Assembly: GCF_014905175.1 (NCBI RefSeq)
Contig: NC_057788.1
Coordinates: 13,231,404-13,295,403, forward strand
Length of the DNA: 64,000 nt
Direction of reading: 5' to 3'
Origin: Aphidius gifuensis
Lineage: Eukaryota > Arthropoda > Insecta > Hymenoptera > Braconidae
Made by a program: the position numbers and the translations under genes. Of the stretch, positions 35,446 to 47,399 are shown piece by piece. Each line of letters begins with the position of its first letter. Position 1 is the stretch's first letter. The notes beneath the pieces were generated by a model, which had not been told where the DNA came from, searched no databases, and saw only the letters and a list, made by a program, of their open reading frames with translations.

Positions 35446-35951
35446 TACAAACAACACAAAATCAAGCTACTAATAAAAATGACAATTCAATTATGGATAA
35501 TCCGAGTGTCAATACAACACAACAACAACAACAACAACATTAACGAGATTATCAAAGACAAAATAATAATAATTTTTTAATTGTCAGCTAATTCTGAGGT
35601 TTGATAAATGAATCTTTATATCAATTATGTTTTATAAATTGTTTTAAATATTAATTTACTGTATTTATGATTATTTTACAGATGCATTGCAAATAGAAAA
35701 ATTAGAAGAATTAACAAAAGCATCGGTTAATAATAAATCAAGAGTAATTGAAACAATACACTCAATTGAATTACCATCATCGACATCATTTACAATAACA
35801 TCTGTTGATAAATTCAATCTACACAATGATGATAAAAAAATGATTGCTGATAGTCCACAAAAATCATCAGCAGCAACAGCAACAACAACACGAGTATACT
35901 ACACATGAAAAGAAAGATGATGTAAGCATTGTCAATGATGAAAAAAAACAA
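35446..35951 (+). other. Possible exon remnants with Gln- and Thr-rich coding
   Basis: Two coding-like pieces have splice-like borders. The first follows TTATTATAG (35445) and reads NKNDNSIMDNPSVNTTQQQQ before a stop. The second follows TTATTTTACAG (35681), reads ALQIEKLEELTKASVNNKS and HSIELPSSTSFTITSVDKFN, slips frame near 35895, and ends at a donor CAA|GTATGT (35951/35952). Composition is protein-like. No family recognised; may be a decayed or mis-assembled host gene. Confidence 0.25.
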
Positions 35952-36054
35952 GTATGTAAAGCGCTCTGAATCTAGCGTCTAGCGGGAGTGAGCGCGAATA
36001 GAGTATCGCCTGACCAGACGTATGTGCATGCATAAAAAGGCCATTATAAAACCT

Positions 36055-36780
36055 GTATCTTTTTGAATAAATTTTCGAACTTCTAGGCGAGCCTAATTTG
36101 TTAATAGTTTATTAAACTTCATTATTGAAAAAAAAAATTATCAAAAGGGACTTTACATGATAAAAGGGGGGGGGGGGGAATTTAATGATCAAGCGGTGAT
36201 CCGGTTTATTCGCGTTTTTGATTGTTGATAATTTTTTTTTTCAGATTTTTTTTTTTTTAAATAAAGCTTATGGAATTATCAACAAATTAAGCTATTATAT
36301 GAGTTGTTCAAAATTTTATTGCAACCAAGGTAACGTGAAGTATGAATCAAAACGCAGAAAATTACAGGAAATATATATTCGTGGTCTTGCATCTTTTTTA
36401 ATAAATATCCGAACAACTTCTAGTATAGCTTGATTCGTTGATAATTTATTAAACATAATTATTAAAAAAAATCTATAAAAAATTATCAAGAGGGGCTTTA
36501 CACGAAAAAAAAGGGAGGGAAATTAATGATCCCCCAGTGATCTGGTTTATTCGTGTTCTTAATTGTTGATAATATTTTTTTTTTCAGATTTTTTTTTTAT
36601 CATTGAGTTTATAGAATTACCAACAGGTTAAGCTGTTACATGAATTGTTTAGAAATTTATACCAATGTAACGACCAATGTAACGCGGCGTATAAATCGAA
36701 ACGGAGAAAATTATAAAACCAGAGATAAAATTAAAAAAAAAAAAGTTATGAATGTGGGGTATACATGAAAAAAAGGGGAA
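36055..36780. repeat. Tandem repeat, about 330-bp unit, 2.3 copies
   Basis: Units share ATCAAAAGGGACTTTACA-like, ATGATCAAGCGGTGATC-like, GATTGTTGATAATTTTTTTT and CAGATTTTTTTTT words. The first has a 14-G run at 36167. Confidence 0.75.
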
Positions 36781-37740
36781 ACTTTTTTTTGTTGTGTGAT
36801 GATTTTTTTTCTTCGTCTTTCTTGTTATGTTGCTTGATGGTTATAGAGCAATAATTAATAATTAAGTAAAAAAGTAAAAAAAATGCATTCTGTAACATGA
36901 GTCAATAAAAAAAATCAAAATAAACCTTCAAAAAAAAATTTGGTATTATCATTGCGGTCGTTTAATAATAATTTCTAATTCCATAATCAATATTATTTTC
37001 CTCTTTTTTTTTTTATTTCACGCATATATCAGTTATCTGGGCTGTATCAAGACTTTTGATAAATTTCTAAAACGAGAGCTAACCAGGTTTTTATAAGAAC
37101 TGAAAAAATCATTTTAAATCAAATTTTTCCACTGTCATCCCAACACTCCACACAGGTTTTTTTTATCTTTCTCTGTTTCTCAGAGTATACATCTACAACC
37201 AAACGCAGTAACTTTTGTATTTTATTGATTCAAATATTTTTTTTTGTGTGAAATAGTGTTTTCGGAGATTATTTAAAGAAGTTTTCGTTCATCAATGTAC
37301 ATGTAAGTAGAATTAATTTAATCACTAATTTTTATATATATTAATACATTAAAAGTGAAAATTTCACTATTATTCTGAACGTCAACATTTTATTTTTTTC
37401 CATTTATTTTATTTTATCGGTATTGTTGATAACTTTTTTGATTTATACAAAAGTCACCAGTCAACCATAATAAATTTGATTTGATTATTACGTTTTTAAA
37501 GCAATCTTAAGTCATCGGATATCGAGAATGTTCTTGCTTTTTTAACAACAGAATTTACATCAAAAGTTAGGTAAAAATTGAAAAAAAAAATTCAATTGAA
37601 AAATAAACAGTTTTGAATGAAAACGTTAATGCGCGTTTGAAAATCGATCCTCTGGGCTATTAGTTTTCCACGTTTAAATACCTTTGCATGTGTACTTCTT
37701 TCGGAACACAATTCATCATTTTAGAGGTTAATTAATACTC
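36781..37740. other. AT-rich stretch without recognised gene
   Basis: No ORF or repeat that I could delimit. Confidence 0.4.
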
Positions 37741-37745
37741 ATATA

Positions 37746-38115
37746 TTTAATACTTCTATATTGCGCATCGCCTATGCTTACCTATAAGTGGAAAGTTGTC
37801 ACCGTGAACAATGCAGACAATCTCTTTGTCTTTGTCTTTACTGGCTTTAGGCAATGACAAGAGTGGGGATTCGGCAGAACTCGGCTTCAATGATGCGCGT
37901 GTAAGCAAAGTATATGTGTTCAGCTATACAACCTGTATATGTGTTAAGCTACACAACCTGTATATATGTTGAGCTATTCCGAATGTATTCAAATCCCAAC
38001 TCTTGTTATTGCCTGAGGCCGGTAAATACTAAGTCAAAAAGATTGTCTGCACCGTTCAAAGTGACAACAACAAAATCAAGCCCAATGCGCAATATAGAAG
38101 TATTAAATGTATATC
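37746..38115. mobile_element. Foldback MITE, about 370 bp
   Basis: ATTTAATACTTCTATATTGC at the left is inverted at the right end, with further inverted matches inward (GCAGACAATCT, CTTTACTGGC, AACAAGAGT). Its centre holds three tandem 25-bp units (37911-37985) with TATATGTGTTAAGCTACACA. Confidence 0.75.
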
Positions 38116-38225
38116 TATTTTATTTTGTACTTACATCCGGTCGCAATATCATTCCTTAATTTAATTCGTGAAGTTCCTATTTTTTTCAGGGAATTTTAAT
38201 TTCCTATTGTTTTCGCTTTTCTTCT

Positions 38226-38935
38226 GGACCCCCCCCCCAACCATGGTAGACACCCCCCTTAAAAAATTTTCTAAGTCCTTTAATCTCAACCATGGTAGAC
38301 ACCCCCCAAAAAATTTTCTAAGTCCCTTAATCTTAACCAATACGATATATATGGAAAATATAAAGAAAAATATAGAAAACTCACTGAATATAAAGAAAAA
38401 AAAAATAAATATGCGAAAATATCAAAGAAAAATCGGTAAATATAAAGGAAAATATAGAAAAGTGACTGAATATGAAGAAAAAAACGATAAATATGGGAAA
38501 ATATCAGTAAATATAAAGAAAAATAAAGAAAATTGACTGAAACGATAAATATGGGAAAATATCAGTAAATATAAAGGAGGATATAGGAAAATGACTGAAT
38601 ATAAAGAAAAAAACGATAAATATGGGAAAATATCAGTAAATATAAAGAAGAATATAGGAAAATATCAAAGAAAAATCGGTAAATATAAACGAAAATATAG
38701 AAAAGTGACTGAATATAAAGAAAAAAACGATAAATATGGGAAAATATCAGTAAATATAAAGAAGAATATAGGAAAGTGACTGAATATAAAGAAAAAAACG
38801 ATAAATATGGGAAAATATCAGTAAATATAAATGAGAATATAGGAAAATATCAAAGAAAAATCGGTAAATATAAACGAAAATATAGAAAAGTGACTGAATA
38901 TAAAAAAAAAAAACGATAAATAAGAGAACATATCA
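38226..38935. repeat. Minisatellite: two 52-bp units then about 110-bp units
   Basis: CCATGGTAGACACCCCCC with AAAAATTTTCTAAGTCC occurs twice (38240-38335). Then units of GTGACTGAATATAAAGAAAA, ACGATAAATATGGGAAAATA and TCAGTAAATATAAAGAA repeat to 38930. Lys-rich open frames are repeat translation. Confidence 0.85.
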
Positions 38936-39195
38936 ATTATGCCCCCCCCCCCTCCCCGAGCATTTTCTAAGTCCCTTAATTAATCTAAACAAGATAAATA
39001 TGAAAAATGAAGAAAAATATAGAAAAATAAAGAATATATAAACGAATAAATGAAAATATAGAAAAAACACTGAATATAAAGAAAAATACGATAATTATAG
39101 GAAAATATTAGGAAAATATGAGTAAACAAAAAGAAAAGTATAGCAGAATATCATGGAAAAATCATATTTAACAACAAGATTTTTCTACAAAAAGA

Positions 39196-40190
39196 TTTAA
39201 AAAAAAATTATTAACATGATAAATTATTAAATATTCAAGTTAAACAAAATATATACGATCATTGGAGGATTAGTGAGAAAAATTAATGAACAATACCCAT
39301 CAATAAATAATAAAGAAATAATGATACCAGTAGAAGCTAATATAAAATTCGATGACGATGAGGAAAATGAAAATATACCAAAAATTAATTTCGAGATTAA
39401 AAAAATACAAGAAATTGTACATCTACCAATCAAATCATTTGCAGGCAAAATAATTTTAGCGAAAAAAAAAAAAAAAAAAAAAAGAGAACTATTCAATAAT
39501 AATAATGACATTATTTAGATATCATCGCAATCATAATATCAATAAATAAAGTGGAATTTATATATGCAATGTCAGTACGGTTATTAAAATAAAGAACAAT
39601 AACATTTGAAGACGACAGTGATTATGAAGTAAAATAAAATTTAAATGAAAAAAAGTTTGATTAAACTAAACAAAGATAATAATTTTACCAAAGGAAATGT
39701 ATTTTAGATTGGACTAACTTTATGGAATGAAGAGGCAGAAAATTTCTAGCGAAAAAAGGGTGATGTGATAGCATCAAAGGAATTGAAAATAAATGAATAT
39801 AAAAAAATTAAAAATATAACGACGACTTCAGCAACAACTAAAACGTTAAATCCTTATTCAACCGAGAGAAAAAAGTAAATAAAATAAATACAATCGAACT
39901 CGACAATTTCGTAATAAATATTTAACATTGACAGGCCAAAATCATAGTACAACAAAATGAATAAAAACGTTAGAAGAAAGCGATTCTGGACATGGAGATG
40001 ACCCATTAGAAGGAACAAGCAAAATGAATGAAAATTAAATAAATTTTAGTTGTAACAATAATCATTGTAACGATAGAGAATAAAATAAATTTGCAGTCAC
40101 GAATTTCGATATATATTAAAGAAGAAATTAAAATTCTCCCCGCAGGGAAAGCACAGTTGCTTCAGCAACTGTATGATCATTTTTTCCATT
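39196..40190 (+). mobile_element. Copy 2 of an unrecognised element with a short coding block
   Basis: The longest open part (39273-39518) reads MRKINEQYPSINNKEIMIPV, a D/E-rich segment, and IKKIQEIVHLPIKSFAGKII, followed by an A-run. Further on, a frame ends DPLEGTSKMNEN at about 40037, about 130 bp before a perfect hairpin word CAGTTGCTTCAGCAACTG. The same blocks occur inverted at 31655-32305. Terminal hairpin and lack of TIRs might suit a Helitron-like end, but no CTRR terminus was seen. Family unknown. Confidence 0.6.
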
Positions 40191-40875
40191 CTAACTCATT
40201 TGTTTTTTCGTTCTTTATTTATTCTTTTTTTTTTTAATAAGTTGTTAAATTATAATAGACTAGTAAATTATTATCAAGTCACATGTCTAGCAGTTGTAAA
40301 GAAACGTCAATTAGATTTGAAACTTATTCTTTTTTTATTTGAATTAGTTTCATAATATGCAGTGCATGCGCACAACAAATATACAACTTTAAATAGAAAA
40401 TCAGTGATATACGTAAAGAAAAAGTAAAATACTAACATTAAATCTCAATTGCATCTCAACTACGGAATTTATTTTTAAATATTGTATGGCGTAAAAAGAA
40501 AGAATATTTTCAGCACTGACTGACTTAGGGTGCTGTTTTTTTACTCCATTCAACGAACATCATGGAAAGAAGACCTACCTATTCATTGATACAAATTGAT
40601 ATGTTTTTCATATTGAATTGAAAAATATATAACATCGCTTTTGGTATTTACGACATTATTTCCCTTTTTTTCGTTCAAAAATCCACTTCGACTTCTTAAT
40701 CTATTTTATATTTTTCGTAGTCATTTTTTATATCCATAAGTATGGCAGAAAAAATGGTTCAGGTCACGTCGAATATCATAGCGAATGGTATTTTTACTTT
40801 GTATCAAGACGTCGATAGATTAATGAGTTGGCTCATAAAAAAACCAAGTTCAAAATTAGAAGGGACATTACATGA
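40191..40875. other. AT-rich stretch without recognised gene
   Basis: The open frame starting at 40742 overlaps the BEL relic on the other strand and is not supported. Confidence 0.4.
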
Positions 40876-40879
40876 TTTA

Positions 40880-42060
40880 TGTTACGAAGTTTTGAAAGAG
40901 TACAGCACACAAATTGTGCCTCTGATACTCAGCTGTTTGTGTCTTTACAGTGACTGCTTTGACAAATTTATCGGCTCCAGGAAGCACCTAAGTGACGCGT
41001 GCCGAGGCCTATTTACCTGGCGGTAGTCTCTCATCAATGACCAATGCCATTGTACTCACTTGAATGCATGGAGATGCATGTAACCACTTAGACATGACCA
41101 AATATTTTTGTAAAGATTCCTAAGAACATCTGTCCCAAAAAGACTCCATGAACTTCCTTAACAATCACTACTTGTTGAGACGATTGTCAGGTACATCCAA
41201 AACAGATGGCTTAGCTACTGCATTCAGTAGTTCACCAACCAAGAAATGACCAGGTGTTAACGCCTGAAGATCTTCAGGATCATCAGTCATTGGGAACGAA
41301 GATCTCGAGTTGAGCAAACACTCAACTTGTGTCAAAAACGTACAAAAATGTTCGTACGTGAGCTTGTGATCACCAATGACTCTCTTAAAGTGATGTTCAG
41401 CTGACCTGACAACTGATTCCCATTGACCACTCGAATGTGGTGACCCAGGAGGTGTAAAACCCCAATTTGTGCCATCTTTCGCTAGAAGAGTAGCAAGATC
41501 TTTAGCTTCCTTTGATGCTGACTAAGAAAGACGTTTTGATTCAGCATCTGCACTCACGAAATTTGTACCACAATCACTGAATAATTTTTCCCTTCGTCCA
41601 CGACGACCTACAAATCTCTTGAATGCTGCTAAGAATTCCTCAGTTGAATAATCAGTAGTTAAATCAAGATAAACTGCTGGTGATTCCATGCAGACAAATA
41701 CAACTAAATAGGTCTTGTAAAACCTATTACATTTGTCTGACTATGTCTTTAGTTTGAATCGACCAGCATAGTCAACTCCCGTATGGAGGAACGGCTCGCA
41801 TTTTCAAAATCTAGATGCTGGTAGTTGACCCATTAACTGTTGTGCAGCCTCAGCTCGATGTCTTACACAAACAACACATTTATTTATAAAACTTCTGATT
41901 GGTACTCGTCCACCAACAATCCAGTAGTGTTGTCTCGAGGTAGCCAACATCAGTCGTGCACTGCCATGTAATGTTGATGACGTTGTACTAAGTCCTAGTA
42001 TATTTGCCAAAGCCTCGGGCACCAGTTGTATCTCAGATCGTACCCTTAATAAAAAGTTAA
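40880..42060 (-). pseudogene. BEL/Pao retrotransposon integrase relic
   Basis: Minus-strand frame from 42022: MPEALANILGL, a zinc-binding region with SRQHYWIVGGRVPIRSF and NKCVVCVRHRA, then VDYAGRFKL (first D), LVVFVCMESPAVYLDL, KLFSDCGTNFV (second D), PPGSPHSSGQWESVV with the catalytic E, and PGHFLVGELLNA. Toward 40890 a tail with VLPGADKFVKAVTVKTQ remains. The order H2C2-rve-C-terminal block is typical of BEL/Pao. Several stops. RT is missing. Confidence 0.8.
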
Positions 42061-44460
42061 AAACAGCCTATCATGAAGTTGTCAGTAAAGCCATAGAATT
42101 TTGGAACCGTGCTAAAATTCCTGTTTGCTCGAAAAGTAATGCAATCAAGAAAGTAACAAAATTATGGAACACACATCACTTGTTGAAAAAAAATAATAAT
42201 ATTAGAAGTGTTGCACAGATTCCTAAAAAAAAAAATTTCAATTGGAAATGACAAATCTTTTTAACATTGCTGCATCTGATGTTGTTAATATTATATCACG
42301 TGATATGATTTACTTGAAGCTCAACGACAAAATAACTCTCGTGGCATTGTACCCTAACGGTACGACCCAACCCGTTTCGTGGGTTGAAATAGTTATTTTG
42401 GGGTTAAGTTTTTATGAGGTTACCCCGTGGTTGGATAACTGTTACCTGACGGTTGCAATGTGCGCAAGAACGACTGTCTCTAACTGCGTTATATAATGGT
42501 TATTCTGAAGTTTTGTGAATTGAATACCAGTTTGCTGTAACCGTCATTTATCCGTTCAATAACTTTGGTTGGATTCCGGTTACTTTGAGGTTTCCCTAAC
42601 GATATGACCCAATCACTCTCGTAACTTGGAATTAGGTTAGTATGAGGTTTAAAGTTCGGCTTCCAGTTTTATTATATTTTAGTGGTTTAAACGAGGTTTA
42701 TCAACCGTCAACTAACGGTTAGTTCTGATTTGGTTATTTTTAGGTTGAAAAAGGGTTTGTTTTCGGTTTTTTTTGCGCACATTCCAACCTCGAGACAGCC
42801 GTTTAATAACGGTTCATAACGGGTTGGACCGTACCGTTAGGGTAGTCAGGAATACGTCCTCTAGGTCAGGTATGTATTGTTTTTTTTTTTTTTTCGGTTA
42901 CACTGAAAACGTAATTGTCAAAACTAAACCGTTTGTTGAATTTTCATTTTGTTGGAAAACAATCAAACTTTGTTTATTGAAACAATAAACAATTTAAATG
43001 TAGATCTATTTTAACAAAAATTTAGTTAAATTGACAGAGCCTTTCTTACTCTATTTCTATCAATTATCAACAAAAAAAGTTTCCTTCAATCTTCAAAATT
43101 TTTAAATAATAAAAGAAAATATGTTTTTCAGAAATAAATACTCAAACACTTAATAGTGATGTATCTACCGTCGACCAACCGAGTAGCAGTAATGGTATAT
43201 TTTGCATAATCATTCAGTCTTAATGCGTCTTATTTCTAAAATTTTACTGATTTTTTATTAAGTATAAATATTTTTGAATACATTTAGATTTGACTGATCA
43301 AAATCAGCTCATCCAATGCAGTGGTACAAGCAGTATTGGTTCCACTGGTAGATTTGTTTTTCTTATCATTAATCTTTTTTCAATGTTTTATGATCTGAAA
43401 AATAAAATCGAATACCCATGTTATTTTTGAATAGGGACAGATAAATCAACAACATTAAGTAGCTGTTCGAAGCAGCTTGAAAGACAAATTTCAAATTATG
43501 AAGATGAATTGACACAAAAAAATACCAAAAAAATAAACATTATGACTCACGAACTCGCAGCTGCTCTCGATCGTACAAAAACATCGAGTAGAAGTGCTCT
43601 ATATATTCCGGAGGCAGCTCAACGAGCGGTAGGAATAGATATCAACACAGTCAATATAAGTTACTCCGCGATACATGCAAATCGTAATAAGTGCCGTAAA
43701 GAATTTTCTAAGGAGTTGAAAGACAATTTAAAAGGAAATTTCAGAGTTAAAAAAAATTGAAAGGTTGGCTGTGGTTTTGACTGGATTGGATACTGAGCAA
43801 CTACTTGGCGTTCCGAAAATGTCAAGCTCAACAGGTATTAACTACGCAAATGCGGTTGTTGAAATGCTGAATGAATGGGACCTTGCTGATCATGTCAAAG
43901 CAATGTGCTTTGACACAACAGCATCCAATACAAGTTATAAAATTCTCTATGATAATTATAAAATATTATGACTAGTTGATATCATACATGTTAAATTGCC
44001 GAATTGAAGGACGGTGGAGGTTCTTTGATCCTGGCCAAGTCCGATCAAGTCCGATCAAGTCTGATCAAGTCTTGGCAGGGTCAAAAAACGTAAAAGAATG
44101 AAACAATTTTTGAATTGCCGAATTGAAGGACGGTGGAGGTTCTCGAATTTGAAGAAAGGTAATCTTAACTCAAAGATAGAAAATCTGTGAGGCAGATTAC
44201 AGCCAAATCATTTTACAAGATGTTAGTTGCTTTGTCACACAAAAGTCAATGAAGCTTTTTGAACAATTTGAACTCACCCCAAATTTTTTTATGAAAAATC
44301 CTGATGCATGGGAACAGGACACAAGCTATCAAGAATGTTCAAACGTCCTCAAAAATTTGAAAGTCGTAAACGATGTTGCTGAAAGAGGAGTGAGTCTTGT
44401 GCAGGAGTTGAGTAACTGTCTTACACGAGATGAAGAGCAGCACCAGTTAATTTTTTAATT
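42060..44460 (+). pseudogene. Relic of an arthropod transposase family (CFDTTASNTS type), interrupted by a MITE
   Basis: N-terminal part 42060-42330 reads SKAIEFWNRAKIPVCSKSNA then NLFNIAASDVVNIISRDM. A MITE (42350-42844) intervenes. Later parts: GTDKSTTLSSCSKQL, IMTHELAAALDRTKTSSRSA, HANRNKCRKEFSKELKDN (43509-43760), and ERLAVVLTGLDTEQLLGVPK followed by KAMCFDTTASNTSYK (43765-43930). After a lost central part, the C-terminus is 44249-44458 with KVVNDVAERGVSLVQEL and TRDEEQHQ. I remember this family from insect and cnidarian genomes but not its formal name. Two 32-bp direct repeats (GAATTGCCGAATTGAAGGAC...) at 43995 and 44115 mark the rearranged middle. Confidence 0.6.
42350..42844. mobile_element. 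495-bp MITE with TACCCTAACGGTACG ends
   Basis: TACCCTAACGGTACGACCCA at 42350 is inverted at 42820-42844 with one change. Two copies of an ATGTGCGCA word occur inside. It interrupts the transposase relic. Target duplication not clear. Confidence 0.7.
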
Positions 44461-45100
44461 TGTGGACCACACGCGGAAAAAAAACAACAATCTACATAAA
44501 AAAAATTATAATGTTAATGAATAAAAAATAAATAATCATTTTTACCTTTTTCTCAAAAATAATTTAACTTATTTTTTTACAATTTTAACTTGATTTCTAT
44601 TATAAAATATGAAAGAAACGAAACATACGATGAGTAACAGATAGGTCTTTTAGAAACCTACAAAATGAGTCAAATATAAGCTATTTTGGTAAAGAATTGT
44701 ATGAGTTATCCCATAGTATGTAAAATAAAACTTGAAAAAACTTTATTTTCCTCAATTTTGATACTCAGTACCACTTTTTTTATTGTAAATTTCAGTTTCT
44801 TGCAACTGAAATATATGTATTTTTCTGTGCTATTTCAGAAAATATTAGTCTGAACATCGTTAGTTTTGAATTAGAAGCGCTAAGTTGGATTATTTGGAAT
44901 TGTCGTTACTTTCCTATGTTATTCAGATGGAAAACCTAAATTCGAGGACAACACCCTCTACAAAATTTTTTTGCGGGCTCAAATTTTAACTGGGTGATTT
45001 TTTTGTGGTACTAAAGATAATCTGAAAGTGTCTTGAAAATCAAAAAAAAAAATCAAATCAGCCTCATCTATATATATACAAAAGTGATCCCAAATTAAGG
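44461..45100. other. AT-rich stretch without recognised gene
   Basis: No supported ORF; probably decayed interval between the transposase relic and the BEL gag. Confidence 0.4.
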
Positions 45101-45108
45101 CTTTGAGA

Positions 45109-45990
45109 TCACGTGATGGATTCTCGAAATCGAATAACTCTCTCGACAACAACACAGCAATACATAGCAAAAAACAATAAAAAACACAATTTTTTATTAA
45201 AACAAAATGAGAATTGAATTGACTTTGCTTCTTTTTGTGGTGGTGATTTAGTCAGTGCTAATGTTGTTGCTGGTGATGGCGTTGATGATGAATTTAATGG
45301 CCTAAATGACCGACTCTTATAGCACAACATAGTGTGCCGCTTTTGGCCCTGACATCTTCTGCAAGACCCCTTTGCCTTGCATTTAATGACCGCATGTGAC
45401 CCAAGGCAGTTGAAGCACATAAGTTTTCGTCACTTTGTCTTAACGAACTCATCTCGTTTCACTGCTGACATTGCAACAAATTGTGGGCACCTCACTAGGT
45501 TGTGCTCTTTGCTCTGACAAAGCTCACACGGCTGGCTGTTGGATACAGGTGTTAGGGTCCCAGCTTGGACTCCGACTGAACGTGGTGATAAAGCGGCATC
45601 ATTCATCTGCACCACTTGCTCCACCTCTCTCTTGAATCAAAAAACTCTTCAAATTCTGCCCAGGTTGGAAGTTCTGTTGTATTGGGAATTTTATCCTCAT
45701 GTTATGCCAACGAGATGTATATCATTCGTGAGACTCGATACACAATAATATCATCCCAATACTCGACTGGCCTGCACAGTTTCTCCTAAGCTGCACGGGA
45801 CTGTTCAATTCTGGATAACATACGAGATAACTAGCAAGTTACTAAGTTCAGCATTTACTAGTCTCCTTTTATTGCCGAAATCTCTCTTCAATTAGCCCCA
45901 GGCCACCGCAAAATTATCACCAGTGACGGCAATGCCACCGATTTCTTCTTTCGTTTTTTCATCCAATTTCCGATTTAATCTTCTGTAAAT
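45109..45990 (-). pseudogene. gag: BEL/Pao gag with zinc knuckles (broken)
   Basis: Minus strand from about 45990: VTGDNFAVAWGLIEERF, VEYWDDIIVYRVSRMIYISL, TWAEFEEFFDSR-like blocks across frames, then ORF 45624-45430 with CELCQSKEHNLVRCPQF and ORF 45420-45109 with CFNCLGSHAVIKC and CRRCQGQKRHTMLC. The spaced Cys/His knuckles and the order fit BEL/Pao gag. It lies downstream, on the same strand, of a BEL-type LTR and PBS, so it belongs to that element. Confidence 0.75.
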
Positions 45991-46735
45991 ACTATTGGAC
46001 CACCCGAAGTATTGGTTGTACTCTCTTCTCCTTCCATAATCCTCAAATATATTGAAAAAAGATTAGTAAAATGTCTAACCAATATTTTTTTTTACCAGGT
46101 TGAAATTACATGACCATATTTACTTTCGAGTATATAAAACAAGGAATAAATAATAGACATTGGATTAGAAACATAGGAGCCAAGACATTTTGAAAAATGA
46201 CCACCTGCTATTTTGCAACAGTAAGCAAACTCGTACTTTTCCGATTTTAATATATTTTTTTACAAAAATAACTTCATAAATTTATCATTTTTTTAAACAA
46301 TTCAAAAAATAATAATGACTCTGTGTGCACATTGTGTATCAGTAATGAGTACTTATGAATGTTTACCACTTCCATGAACATGCGATCTGACGTAACCAGA
46401 AAAATAAATGCACCACGTGGTATGTAAAAAAATTATGACCTTACGATCAACTCGACAATGCTCGACCACCTTGGTTAATAATCATTTCTTTCTAATAAAC
46501 TATAATTATCGAGCATTGTTGCATCACCCAGTGATGTGAATTTTTTTTTTTCTACCACGCGGTCCGTGCGTGAACCCCGAAAAAAAAAATTTTCAGCCTC
46601 GTAATGCTCAACCGGTTTTCAACACTCACAAAAATAAAAAACACTGTTTTTCTTGTTCAAATAAATAAATTAAAATTCACCTATGAATTATTTATTTAAT
46701 GAACACTAATTTTAAGGTATAACTCACTCATTTTT
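45991..46735 (-). other. BEL/Pao leader region
   Basis: Interval between primer site and gag. The minus strand is AT-rich and contains the paired words GAGCATTG/CAATGCTC several times; no ORF supported. Confidence 0.4.
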
Positions 46736-46753
46736 GTTCGAAGGACCGAGCAT
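46736..46753 (-). promoter_or_regulatory. BEL/Pao primer-binding site candidate
   Basis: Immediately after the LTR the minus strand reads ATGCTCGGTCCTTCGAAC, close to the GGTCCTTCGAAC primer site I remember for BEL/Pao elements. Confidence 0.5.
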
Positions 46754-47150
46754 TGACGGGAGGAATGGATTGTAAAAGAAATATAAAAGAATAAAACACA
46801 AGGTTTTTTTAATTAACAAAAATAAAAACTGTTCATTGTAAATCTAATGAATATATGTAATAACTATTTGCTAAAAGTGGCATACCTTTTGCAAACTCTC
46901 AAAGTTAACAGTAAAAATCTACTTTGTGTTGTATGCACCAAGTACATACAGTAATTTATATATAGACGTTGAGTCTATCGATGTACGGAACGTTGTGCGT
47001 CTTACAGACCAGAGAGCGATCCAGTAGGAGAAGTAGCCGAACATTTTCGGATCCATCCGAGAATACACGAATCCATCAAGCAAAGTCACGCCTGCGCGCG
47101 GTGTGTGACGACAGAAATAAAGCTGTTCGGCAGGTGCTGCTATCCTAACA
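46754..47150 (-). mobile_element. BEL/Pao 5' LTR, about 397 bp
   Basis: On the minus strand it begins TGTTAGGATAGCAGCACC and ends CCTCCCGTCA. A TATATATAAAT promoter word lies near 46955, and AT-rich polyadenylation-like words follow. It is GC-rich upstream of the TATA. The partner 3' LTR was not found in the window. Confidence 0.6.
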
Positions 47151-47399
47151 TAGCAGTCTCTCACGTTAACAAATGCAGAACTAAATGTCACCTTTTATGA
47201 ACAAGTTTTACCTTGACATACACATTTTACCCACCAAATTCAACCACTAGAATCATCAAGTTAAATTATAAAATGCAAATCAACCATCAAACTCATAGAA
47301 ATGGATAACTTTGTAAACAGTTCCAACAAATTTGTCGATATGTATTAATATACAAAATCTTAACATATTTTCAGGATCCATCTTCTAGTTCAGATATTG

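Noticed and set aside
38168..38779. Lys/Tyr-rich ORFs
   Set aside because: Translations of the 110-bp minisatellite.
40742..41026. 94-aa plus-strand ORF starting MAEKMVQV
   Set aside because: Largely antisense to the BEL/Pao integrase C-terminal relic; no family match.
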